32,895 nucleotides of DNA from JBKBXU01 sp046313675. Lineage in GTDB: Bacteria; Bacteroidota; Bacteroidia; Cytophagales; Cytophagaceae. The DNA is taken from NCBI GenBank assembly GCA_046313675.1, contig JBKBXU010000005.1:1-32895 (forward strand), given 5' to 3'. Both the position numbers and the translations under genes were made by a program. Position 1 is the stretch's first letter. The number at the start of each line of letters is the position of its first letter. The notes under the pieces were generated by a model, which worked only from the letters and a program-made list of their open reading frames with translations, did no database searches and had not been told where the DNA came from. Positions 8,192-15,650 of the stretch are shown piece by piece.

Positions 8192-9196
8192 ATGAAAAGA
8201 ATTGCTGTATTTACTTCAGGAGGTGACGCCCCTGGTATGAATGCCTGTATAAGAGCGGTTGTACGGTCCGGGCATTATTTTGGATTGGATATTTTTGGTA
8301 TTTTCCGTGGTTTTGACGGAATGATTAATGGAGATCTGATTGAAATGGATGACAGATCTGTAAGCAACATCATTCAAAAAGGCGGAACCATTTTAAAATC
8401 AGCCAGAAGTGAGGAATTCAGAACGAAAGAAGGACGAAAGAAAGCATACGATAATATTAAAAAATTTAATATTGACGGAATTATTGCCATAGGCGGTAAC
8501 GGTACTTTTACCGGTGCTGAACTTTTTTATAATGAATATCAAATTCCTTGTGTAGGTGTTCCGGGAACCATTGATAACGATTTGTATGGTACAGATTTTA
8601 CCATTGGATACGATACCGCAGTAAACACAGCACTTTCAGCCATTGACAAAATCAGGGATACAGCCGATGCACATGAACGTATCTTCTTTATTGAAGTTAT
8701 GGGCAGGGACACCGGGTATATTGCTGTACGGTCTGCCATAGCGGGAGGCGCTGAAATGGCATTGATGCCGGAAACTAAAAATGACATTAAGGACGTAATA
8801 GCGAAACTAAAATACGGATCCAGCCAATCAAAAGCTTCACATATTATTATTGTAGCAGAAGGCGAAGAAACAGGTGGAGCTCAATACATTGCCGAGTGGG
8901 TGAAAAAAGAAATCCCTCAACTTGACACCAAAGTTACTACCTTAGGCCACGTACAAAGAGGTGGAGCACCAAGTGCTTCTGATCGTGTGCTTGCCAGCCG
9001 TTTAGGATTGGGAGCTGTGGAAGGCCTTATAAAAGGAAAAACCAATGTAATGGTAGGTGTTATAAACAGAAGTGTTTGCTATACCCCATTACAGGATAGT
9101 ATTACAAAAAAGAAACCAATCAACAACGATCTGATAAGAATTGTAGAAGTATTGAACGGTAGGAAATACCAGACCGATCCTCCAATTTTAAAATAA
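8192..9196 (+). CDS. pfkA: 6-phosphofructokinase
   Basis: A 334-residue cytosolic glycolytic enzyme that phosphorylates fructose-6-phosphate at C1. It begins with the ATP-loop TSGGDAPGMNACIRAVVR (8-25). The substrate loop PGTIDND (124-130) retains the catalytic aspartate pair. FIEVMGRDTGY (171-181), a GGAE motif, and GHVQRGG in the C-terminal half complete the family set. The odd feature is GGNGTFTGA at 101-109. Most bacterial enzymes have GGDGS here, with the Asp (Asp103 of E. coli) binding the metal of ATP; this protein has Asn. The Gly after it, the usual mark of ATP rather than pyrophosphate use, is kept. Length is normal and no frame damage is seen. It stands alone in its transcription unit and ends at a strong hairpin terminator. 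Confidence 0.95.
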   Translation: MKRIAVFTSGGDAPGMNACIRAVVRSGHYFGLDIFGIFRGFDGMINGDLIEMDDRSVSNIIQKGGTILKSARSEEFRTKEGRKKAYDNIKKFNIDGIIAIGGNGTFTGAELFYNEYQIPCVGVPGTIDNDLYGTDFTIGYDTAVNTALSAIDKIRDTADAHERIFFIEVMGRDTGYIAVRSAIAGGAEMALMPETKNDIKDVIAKLKYGSSQSKASHIIIVAEGEETGGAQYIAEWVKKEIPQLDTKVTTLGHVQRGGAPSASDRVLASRLGLGAVEGLIKGKTNVMVGVINRSVCYTPLQDSITKKKPINNDLIRIVEVLNGRKYQTDPPILK

Positions 9197-9197
9197 C

Positions 9198-9225
9198 AAA
9201 AAAGCCGGCTTAGCCGGCTTTTTTT
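9198..9225. terminator. Bidirectional rho-independent terminator between pfkA and miaA
   Basis: A perfect inverted repeat with arms GCCGGC (9204-9209 and 9213-9218), a TTA loop and flanking A6/T6 runs that extend the stem. It begins just after the pfkA stop and reads as a terminator in both directions, serving the convergent pfkA and miaA units. Confidence 0.92.
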
Positions 9226-9252
9226 ATGCCCATGATAATATCAACTTCCCCT

Positions 9253-10173
9253 CTACACGTCTGATTTTTTAATCTGAGAATTTATGTACTCAATTATATC
9301 CTGTGGGTTCTCAGGAGAAAACCATTTAAATCCAAGATCCCTATTAAACCAGGTCATTTGCCGCTTGGCATACCTTCTTGAGTTTCTTTTCAGCAGGCGT
9401 ACGGCCTCATCCCAATCGTATTTACCATCCAAAAAATCAAAAATCTCCTGATACCCTACGGTTTGGAGCGCATTAAGGTGCTTAAAAGGATACAGCGCTT
9501 TAGCCTCTTCCAAAAGTCCTTTTTCCAACATTAGATCCATGCGATGATCAATCCGCTGGTATAGTTCTGCTCTGGGCCGTTCGAGGCCTATTTTAAGTAT
9601 GGTAAACGGACGTGGTTGGACTTTGCGTTTGCGAAAAAAAGAAAAAGGCATGCCTGTTCCCCGAATAATCTCAAGTGCTCGAATGACGCGTTGATGATTA
9701 GCCCGATCCACCTGATCATAATAGACAGGGTCTTTTTGTTTGAGTTCATCCAGCAAGTTATCCAGTCCATCCTCATGAAAGGACTGAATTAATCCTTCTC
9801 TTATATAGGGATCAACATCGGGCAATTCATCAAAACCCTCACAAACCGCTTTGATGTATAATCCGGAGCCTCCGGTCAATATAAGCTGATCGTATTTTTT
9901 AAAAAGTGTTTGAAGTAAATTTAGTGTATCCAGTTCAAATCTTCCTGCATTATATTCATCTTGCACTGAATAAGAATTAATAAAATGGTGTGGAACTCCC
10001 TGCATTTCCTCTTTTTCGGGCTTTGCAGTACCGATGCTCATTTCTTTAAATAATTGCCGCGAATCGGCAGAAATAATTTCTGTATGATACCTTTTTGCCA
10101 GTTCTATACACAGATCCGTCTTCCCCACTGCCGTTGGACCGGCTACAACAATCAGAAGTTTTGGAGGTTTCAC
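9253..10173 (-). CDS. miaA: tRNA dimethylallyltransferase
   Basis: A 306-residue cytosolic enzyme that adds a dimethylallyl group to N6 of A37 in tRNAs reading UNN codons. The P-loop GPTAVGKT is at 12-19 and DSRQ at 37-40, followed by MSIGTAKP. HHFINS, TGGSGLYIKA and the C-terminal QTVGYQEIF and RRYAKRQMTWFNRD motifs are all in family order and length. The start is a GTG at 10173. It overlaps the stop of the upstream thioredoxin-fold gene as GTGA, which implies translational coupling. No closer ATG precedes the P-loop. Expression presumably starts upstream of 10736 and ends at the 9198-9225 hairpin. Confidence 0.96.
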   Translation of the reverse strand: MKPPKLLIVVAGPTAVGKTDLCIELAKRYHTEIISADSRQLFKEMSIGTAKPEKEEMQGVPHHFINSYSVQDEYNAGRFELDTLNLLQTLFKKYDQLILTGGSGLYIKAVCEGFDELPDVDPYIREGLIQSFHEDGLDNLLDELKQKDPVYYDQVDRANHQRVIRALEIIRGTGMPFSFFRKRKVQPRPFTILKIGLERPRAELYQRIDHRMDLMLEKGLLEEAKALYPFKHLNALQTVGYQEIFDFLDGKYDWDEAVRLLKRNSRRYAKRQMTWFNRDLGFKWFSPENPQDIIEYINSQIKKSDV

Positions 10174-10736
10174 TCTTCGATCAATTCTTCGATTTGTTCA
10201 AGTTTATCTTCGGTAAACTTTCCGGAAGTAGCATAGATAATCTTACCGTTCTTATCCAGGACAAAAAAGTAAGGAACATCTTTTTGTCCTAAATTCAATA
10301 CCGATTTATAGTCTTCCATCTTACCTGAAAACACAAGCACATACGGCTGTAGCTTTTTATCAATTCCATCCTTCATTTTTTTGGTGGCTTTACCGGCTAC
10401 GGCTTTGTTAGCCCCGGTAAACATAGGAATGAAGTATAAATTGATATCGTAGTTTACAGCAAAAAGAGAAGGTTTATCAGATTTGTGTATAAATGTTCTG
10501 TAGACAGGTTCAAACCAGGTATTCAGGTCGTCTTCTGCCTTTTTAGAATATGCCATTCCTACAAGCGTGTATTTACCTTTTGTATCTTTGGGGATATTAA
10601 CTATAGAATCATTTAAGGTCGTTCCTTCAATTTCCGGGAAATCTTTGTTCACCTGAGCAAGGTTAGTAAAAGAAAGCAATAAAAGCAATACAAAGTTTAT
10701 CGAACTTTTAATATTTTTAATCGAATACAAAGTCAT
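10170..10736 (-). CDS. Exported thioredoxin-fold protein without cysteines, Atp10/TlpA-like
   Basis: A 188-residue protein with an N-terminal hydrophobic stretch (about residues 14-27) that looks like a signal peptide or anchor. The remainder reads as a thioredoxin-like fold. KYTLVGMAYSKKAEDDLNTWF stands where a TlpA protein would carry its first strand and CxxC, but there is no cysteine anywhere. VPYFFVLDKNGKIIYATSG near 155-173 matches the cis-proline and last strands. The arrangement recalls Atp10-type redox-inactive relatives, though I cannot establish homology by eye. It overlaps miaA by 4 bp, and this neighbour may only reflect coexpression. A periplasmic chaperone-like role is possible but unproven. 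Confidence 0.65.
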   Translation of the reverse strand: MTLYSIKNIKSSINFVLLLLLSFTNLAQVNKDFPEIEGTTLNDSIVNIPKDTKGKYTLVGMAYSKKAEDDLNTWFEPVYRTFIHKSDKPSLFAVNYDINLYFIPMFTGANKAVAGKATKKMKDGIDKKLQPYVLVFSGKMEDYKSVLNLGQKDVPYFFVLDKNGKIIYATSGKFTEDKLEQIEELIEE

Positions 10737-10795
10737 ATATATCTAAGTTACATTCAAATACACCAAAACTAAAAAAAATACATAATTCTTTTTCG

Positions 10796-10803
10796 TATCT
10801 TTC
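10796..10803 (+). promoter_or_regulatory. Possible -7 box upstream of the large secreted protein
   Basis: TATCTTTC followed by GC resembles the Bacteroidota -7 consensus TAnnTTTG with one mismatch and lies 75 bp before the ATG. No clear -33 TTG is present, so support is weak. Confidence 0.3.
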
Positions 10804-10877
10804 GCATATAATATTGATACTAATATAGCTTCAAATATAAACCGGCTTTTGCTAAAATAAAAAAAATATAAGTTTTT

Positions 10878-13800
10878 ATGAAAAAAATTCTATTATTTTC
10901 CATAAGTATTCTTTTTACTGCACTTTCCTATGGGCAGAATAACTTTAGAAGTGTGGGCAGTGGTGATTGGAATAATGCCTCAATATGGGAGGAAGAAGTT
11001 GGAGGCTTATGGGTAACTCCTGCACCAAGCGGAGCGCCAACTGCTAGTTCTCCTTACATAACCATATCCCACGACATAACCATTCCATCATCAGTAACAG
11101 CAATAATTGGTGGGACTCTTGAAATAGAAGTTGATGATGACCCTTTTTTTGGTTCAGGTTTAGAAGGCTCTCTACAAGTATTTGGTTCATTAAGATTGAA
11201 TCAAGGAGCTTCCTTTGTTAATGATTTATCAACAAGAATTTCATTCAAAAGCGGAAGTATCTATCAACATAATTACGTTTCATCAGCAGGATCTATACCT
11301 TTAGCTACTTGGGAAGACGGCTCAACATTAGAAATTATAGGTTATACATCAGGTAGTCACACTCCTGTAAACTTAAATCAAAATTTTTATAACGTCGTAA
11401 TTAACCTTAGCTCTCTAAGTGCAAATTATTTATTTAATGGAAGTCTTACCACGGTGAGGAATGATTTGCTTATTAACAGTACTAATGGAAGATTATTTGG
11501 TTTATCGCAATCAACTGCGTATACATTAAGCATAGGAAGGGATTTTATAATAAATAACAACTCAACTATAGCTCTTAATAATACTTCTACTGCAGTTGCC
11601 ACAATAAATGTTGGGAGAAATTTTTCATATAATTCCACCATAGCTGGAAACTCTTGGCTTGCAATTAATGCAAATTCTACAATTAATATTGAAAATAATT
11701 TTTTAGTAAATTCCGGTTCATTAACTATGGGTCACTCATCTGGAACAGGAATTTCTACCATTAACTTGAAGGGAAATTTTATTGTTTCAGGAAACAGATT
11801 AGTAAACGCCACTAGTTCTAGAGGTATAATTAATTTTAATGGGAATAGCAATGAGCAATTGGTAAACCTTGCCCCAACCACTCCACCAAACGTGAATTAT
11901 ACCATTAGAAGTAATGCAAGAGCAAGATTCCCTGCTGGCAACTTTTTAGGCGGTATGGGAAACTTTACACTTGAAGGAAATGGAAGGTTAATAATAGAAT
12001 CTCCTAATGGTATTGACAATTCATCCACAACTGGTCCTTTAAGAGTACCTGTTTCTAATAGATTCTACAATGCGGGTGGTATTATCTCTTTTGAAGGTTC
12101 TTCAAATCAGGTATTGGGTGAAGGATTTCCAGCAGGTAATGTAAATCTCATTATCAACAACCCTGCAGGTGTTAGTCTTATCGAAGATTACACGGTCACA
12201 TCCGGAAGATATCTTACCTTGCAATCAGGGAATTTAAACATTAGCGCAAGAACACTAATATTAAACGGAGCAATTAACGCTTCAGGTGGGTATCTTGAAA
12301 CAACTAATTTATCCAAGCTTGTTATCGGTGGTACCGGTGCCCTTGGAACAATTCCTTTCTCTCCTTCTTCCACAGAAATTGAAAGCCTGACCTTAAACCG
12401 TACCTCATCAGGTACTGCAACATTAGGTTCGGATATTGAAATATTTGAAAATTTAACATTAACAAACGGTACCTTAATTTTTAACAACAGAACCCTTACC
12501 CTTAACGGCAGCCTTACAAGGTCTGGAGGAAACCTGGCTGGGAATTCAGGAAGTACTCTGGTACTAAAAGGTGCTACTGAATTAGGAGATGCATTAAGCT
12601 TTACGGCAGGTGGTTCGTCCATAAGAAGCCTAATAGTAGAAAAACTCAGTTCAAATGTTAGCATAGCGAGCAACTTAACGCTTGCAGAAGAATTACAACT
12701 GACTCAGGGTAATCTTATAGCAGAACAAAATATTACAGTTTCGAATGGTGCTACAGTATATAGAACTGCTGGCACTATAAATAAAAACCTGATAGGCACA
12801 AGTTATAACCTGGTGTATTTAGCAGCGGTAACTCCATCGTTTGAACTACCAACATCAACTACCGCATTAAATAACCTGACCATAGACTTAACTAGTGGTA
12901 CCTTAAACTTAAACAGAAATGTTACGGTTAACGGCAGCTTTACTATAGCAACCGGAAACTTCAATGTATCCAACCGTACCATAACCTTTAACGGGCCATT
13001 CCCATCACTGAACAGTTCTTCCTTCCTTACCTCTAACCAATCAGGTATAGGCGTAGGAGGATCATCACCTGTAACCTTCCCTTCTTTCCTTACGGAGTTA
13101 AGAAGAGTGGTTATAAGCAATCCATCAGTAAGTTTATCTGGTGCCTTAACCTTAGGTGATACCTTACAAATAGGAACAGGGGCTGTGTTAAGCATCGGAA
13201 ACAATACCCTTACCAACAACGGCCGTTTTGTAGGGGAAGGTTCTCTTAGAGGTGGCAATGAATCTAACCTGGCTGTATCAGGCATAGGCGGAACGGTTAG
13301 AATGGTACAAACAACTGCGGCTGACAGAACCATCAATAACCTGACATTAAGCGGTAGCCCTACACTTACCTTAGGAAACCAGATGGATGTAAGAGGTATA
13401 GCAACTTTAGCTAACGGAACCATTGCTTCAGGAGGAAACTTACTTGTAAACCTTAATACAGGATCCATTGCTTATAATACAGGCGAAACCGGACAAATTA
13501 CCGGTGAGTTAAGAACATCCAAAGTGACCGGATCAAATAGATACTGGCATTTCTTCACTCCTACACTTAGGGGGACAACCATAGGAACAGTAAACAGCAG
13601 TGTACCTATTATGGCAGGATCGGCTAACCGGATGTATATGTGGAATGAATCTGCTGGCTGGCAGGCTAAAAACAATACGAATTTAGGAGATGCTATTCCA
13701 AGTGCAACAGGCTTTTTATTTTCAGCACCTAATAATTCTAACTTAAGGTTTGCGGGTACATATCAGCATAACACGGATGTTACTGTTAATTTAGGAATAT

Positions 13801-14819
13801 CAGGCCCTACCGAAGCAAATCAGGAATTACCAGGCAGGCATTTATTAGGAAATCCATTTCCTTCTGCGCTGAACTGGGATCTATTATTTCCTACACTTCC
13901 TTCTGACATGAACAATGCATATTATGTACAAAAAGACGGTAAGTATGAGGTTTATGTAGGTACCGGCGGTGATGACCTTGGCATCAGCACAGGTACCATA
14001 GGTAATATGATCCCTTCAATGCAGGGCTTCTTTGTAAAAGTAGATGGTCCGTGTACATTTACTATTCCGAATAGTGCAAGGAGCAACTCGATCATGCCTG
14101 TACACAGGATTTCAAACACTCCACACAATCTATTGAAACTAAACATCAGCAATGGTGAATTTTATGACGTAACAATCGTACGGTTCAGAGAAAATGCAAC
14201 ACCTGAATTCGACAATGCATTCGATGCATTAAAAATGACAAATGATGGAGAACACCCAAATATATTCTCAAGCAACGAAGGCACGACTTATGCGGTTAAT
14301 ACTTTACCCGAATCTTTTGTTGAATATAAACTTCCTCTAACTGTAGAAGCGAAAGCATCCGGATCATATAAATTTACTGCTGAAGACACCGACTCTTTTG
14401 ACAGTGATTACAGCGTAATTTTAGAAGATAAAGAAACCAATACCTTTACCAACCTTAAAAAAGGAGAAGAATACTCTTTTGAAGCAGAAGCTGAAACATA
14501 TGAGGGACGTTTTTACTTAAACTTTAGAAAGCTTAAAGAAGATGAGGAAGAAGAGTTGACCAACATTAACAAAGAAGTTAGCGAGCAGGTTAAAATATAC
14601 AGCTCAGAAAGTGCTGTTTACTTTAAAATGACAAATGTAAATGCGGATAGAATGTCGTTCAAAATTTATGACATTCTTGGACAAGAGGTTGCAAAAGAAA
14701 CTAACGTAAACATTACATCAGGATCATATACATATAACACCTCATTAAAAGAAGGTATATATATTGTAAAAATGATAATCAACAACCAGGCTGTTACAGG
14801 AAAGGTCTATATTGAATAA
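10878..14819 (+). CDS. Large secreted repeat protein with T9SS type A sorting domain
   Basis: A 1313-residue exported protein. A signal peptide (KKILLFSISILFTALSYGQ) is followed by a GSGDWNNASIWEE segment common at the start of such Bacteroidota proteins. Residues ~90-890 are Asn/Ser/Thr/Gly-rich and built of repeated strand-like units such as LTLTNGTLIFNNRTLTLNG and LTSGTLNLNRNVTVNG, consistent with a right-handed beta-helix or filamentous surface protein. A region with LLGNPFPSALNWD and SMQGFFVKVDG (about 990-1060) is typical of T9SS cargo. The last ~75 residues (KIYDILGQEVAKE through a final KVYIE) form the type A C-terminal domain that directs export by the type IX system. Function is unknown; adhesin or matrix roles are inferred. 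It lies about 7 kb from a PorU/PorV-type pair. Confidence 0.9.
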   Translation: MKKILLFSISILFTALSYGQNNFRSVGSGDWNNASIWEEEVGGLWVTPAPSGAPTASSPYITISHDITIPSSVTAIIGGTLEIEVDDDPFFGSGLEGSLQVFGSLRLNQGASFVNDLSTRISFKSGSIYQHNYVSSAGSIPLATWEDGSTLEIIGYTSGSHTPVNLNQNFYNVVINLSSLSANYLFNGSLTTVRNDLLINSTNGRLFGLSQSTAYTLSIGRDFIINNNSTIALNNTSTAVATINVGRNFSYNSTIAGNSWLAINANSTINIENNFLVNSGSLTMGHSSGTGISTINLKGNFIVSGNRLVNATSSRGIINFNGNSNEQLVNLAPTTPPNVNYTIRSNARARFPAGNFLGGMGNFTLEGNGRLIIESPNGIDNSSTTGPLRVPVSNRFYNAGGIISFEGSSNQVLGEGFPAGNVNLIINNPAGVSLIEDYTVTSGRYLTLQSGNLNISARTLILNGAINASGGYLETTNLSKLVIGGTGALGTIPFSPSSTEIESLTLNRTSSGTATLGSDIEIFENLTLTNGTLIFNNRTLTLNGSLTRSGGNLAGNSGSTLVLKGATELGDALSFTAGGSSIRSLIVEKLSSNVSIASNLTLAEELQLTQGNLIAEQNITVSNGATVYRTAGTINKNLIGTSYNLVYLAAVTPSFELPTSTTALNNLTIDLTSGTLNLNRNVTVNGSFTIATGNFNVSNRTITFNGPFPSLNSSSFLTSNQSGIGVGGSSPVTFPSFLTELRRVVISNPSVSLSGALTLGDTLQIGTGAVLSIGNNTLTNNGRFVGEGSLRGGNESNLAVSGIGGTVRMVQTTAADRTINNLTLSGSPTLTLGNQMDVRGIATLANGTIASGGNLLVNLNTGSIAYNTGETGQITGELRTSKVTGSNRYWHFFTPTLRGTTIGTVNSSVPIMAGSANRMYMWNESAGWQAKNNTNLGDAIPSATGFLFSAPNNSNLRFAGTYQHNTDVTVNLGISGPTEANQELPGRHLLGNPFPSALNWDLLFPTLPSDMNNAYYVQKDGKYEVYVGTGGDDLGISTGTIGNMIPSMQGFFVKVDGPCTFTIPNSARSNSIMPVHRISNTPHNLLKLNISNGEFYDVTIVRFRENATPEFDNAFDALKMTNDGEHPNIFSSNEGTTYAVNTLPESFVEYKLPLTVEAKASGSYKFTAEDTDSFDSDYSVILEDKETNTFTNLKKGEEYSFEAEAETYEGRFYLNFRKLKEDEEEELTNINKEVSEQVKIYSSESAVYFKMTNVNADRMSFKIYDILGQEVAKETNVNITSGSYTYNTSLKEGIYIVKMIINNQAVTGKVYIE
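12465..12942 (+). repeat. Diverged internal repeat in the secreted protein gene
   Basis: The sequence beginning GGTACCTTAA near 12466 and ending AACGGCAGCCTTAC recurs about 427 bp later (near 12895-12942) as GGTACCTTAA to AACGGCAGCTTTAC. At protein level this is GTL-(I/L)-N-rich strand, NNR, TLTLNG or VTVNG, then S-(L/F)-T. Further, more diverged units occur on both sides (about 12190-13470). Confidence 0.6.
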
Positions 14820-15021
14820 TACTATAAAAGAAGATGAAATTTTCTTTTAAAAACCAAATACGAAAGACAAAATTAATATTATTATAGATGGATTGAGTTT
14901 TACGGAATTTAATACATCTATACATAAAATAAAAAAGTGCCGGCTTAGTTAATAGTATAATTAGTGACGGTCTTAAAAAAAGATTATTTTGAAAAATGAT
15001 TATATTTCAACAAAAGCTTCC

Positions 15022-15029
15022 TATATTTG
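15022..15029 (+). promoter_or_regulatory. -7 box TATATTTG immediately before the PID-CTERM-like gene
   Basis: An exact match to the Bacteroidota TAnnTTTG element, followed by C, with the ATG only 4 bases beyond the box. If used, transcription would start at or within a base or two of the start codon, giving a leaderless or nearly leaderless mRNA. No clear -33 TTG is at the normal distance. Confidence 0.45.
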
Positions 15030-15033
15030 CATT

Positions 15034-15366
15034 ATGAGATTTTTCAGCATCACAATATTACTTATTACCGCATTCGCATATACTTCGTATGCCGGATATG
15101 GGAATGAGTATGAAGATGGAGGATGGTCTTCATCCAACCCTACAGGTGGGTTTGGAAAAGGTTATAAAGAACCAGCGAACGAAACCGGTGGTTTTGGAAT
15201 GCCTGAAGGTGGTTTTCAGACGAAGAGCATGCCTACCCTTCCCGGTCCTCCCCCTGATATACCCCTTGACGGTGGAGCATCTTTACTACTTGCAGCAGGT
15301 GTCGGCTTAGGAGCAGCCACCATGGCCAGAAAAAAGAAAAAGAAGAAAAAACAAACAACTTTATAA
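15034..15366 (+). CDS. Small exported protein with PID-CTERM-like sorting tail
   Basis: A 110-residue protein with an N-terminal signal peptide (MRFFSITILLITAFAYTSYA) and a mature part rich in Gly, Pro and aromatic residues, with repeated GGFG and GGF elements. The C-terminal ~35 residues read IPLDGGASLLLAAGVGLGAA, then a short cluster with seven lysines. This combination of a P(I/L)DGG motif, a hydrophobic helix and a basic end is the PID-CTERM architecture, a predicted tripartite protein-sorting tail of Bacteroidota. I chose the ATG at 15034 because the signal peptide begins there; an upstream in-frame TTG at 14989 would add 15 non-signal residues. It is followed directly by a strong terminator. 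It could alternatively be a small membrane protein with a basic tail. Function unknown. Confidence 0.75.
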   Translation: MRFFSITILLITAFAYTSYAGYGNEYEDGGWSSSNPTGGFGKGYKEPANETGGFGMPEGGFQTKSMPTLPGPPPDIPLDGGASLLLAAGVGLGAATMARKKKKKKKQTTL

Positions 15367-15407
15367 ATAAAAAAACCCTCACCGCTCGTGAGGGTTTTTT
15401 ATTTATG
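15364..15407 (+). terminator. Rho-independent terminator
   Basis: Arms CCCTCAC (15376-15382) and GTGAGGG (15388-15394) with loop CGCTC, extended by an A-run on the left and a T6 run plus ATTTAT on the right. It starts at the stop codon of the small PID-CTERM-like gene. Confidence 0.93.
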
Positions 15408-15437
15408 GGCTAAAATCAATATTTTTTAGTAGATTTA

Positions 15438-15604
15438 ACCTGGATTATGGTGATAGATTTCGGATGAGTAATAAAAGAACAATAAATCAGCGTATTTGTG
15501 TAGCAAAGCATAGCAGCGCTATGGTTAAGACACAAATACGATCAAAACGACTGATTTGACGTTATTTTACTACGTAATAGAAAGTTCTATTGCATATTCC
15601 AGGT
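15438..15604. repeat. ~167-bp imperfect palindrome, MITE-like or structured leader
   Basis: Nested inverted repeats fill the gap between the terminator and the helicase gene. The outer arms are ACCTGGA (15438-15444) and TCCAGGT (15598-15604). Imperfect arms follow (ATAGA, TTTC, TAAAA and AAC blocks match with small gaps). Then come AAATCAG/CTGATTT (15484-15490 and 15551-15557), the perfect 11-bp CGTATTTGTGT/ACACAAATACG (15491-15501 and 15530-15540), and a central CATAGC-AGC-GCTATG hairpin (15509-15523). A TTA triplet flanks each outer end (15435-15437 and 15605-15607), as a short target duplication might. It encodes no protein. It may be a miniature inverted-repeat element or the folded 5' leader of the helicase mRNA. 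Confidence 0.75.
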
Positions 15605-15650
15605 TTAAAGTATTAATAACAATGATAACTTATAAGAAATATTTTACTTG

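Noticed and set aside
12803..13468. 221-codon open frame on the minus strand inside the secreted-protein gene, and a 161-codon one at 12188-12673
   Set aside because: They run antisense to a repeat-rich gene with a signal peptide and sorting domain. Their translations show no domain and reflect the codon pattern of the repeats.
14824..14850. AAAAGAA...TTCTTTT inverted repeat after the secreted-protein gene
   Set aside because: The stem is short and AT-only with no following T-run, so it is not a convincing terminator.
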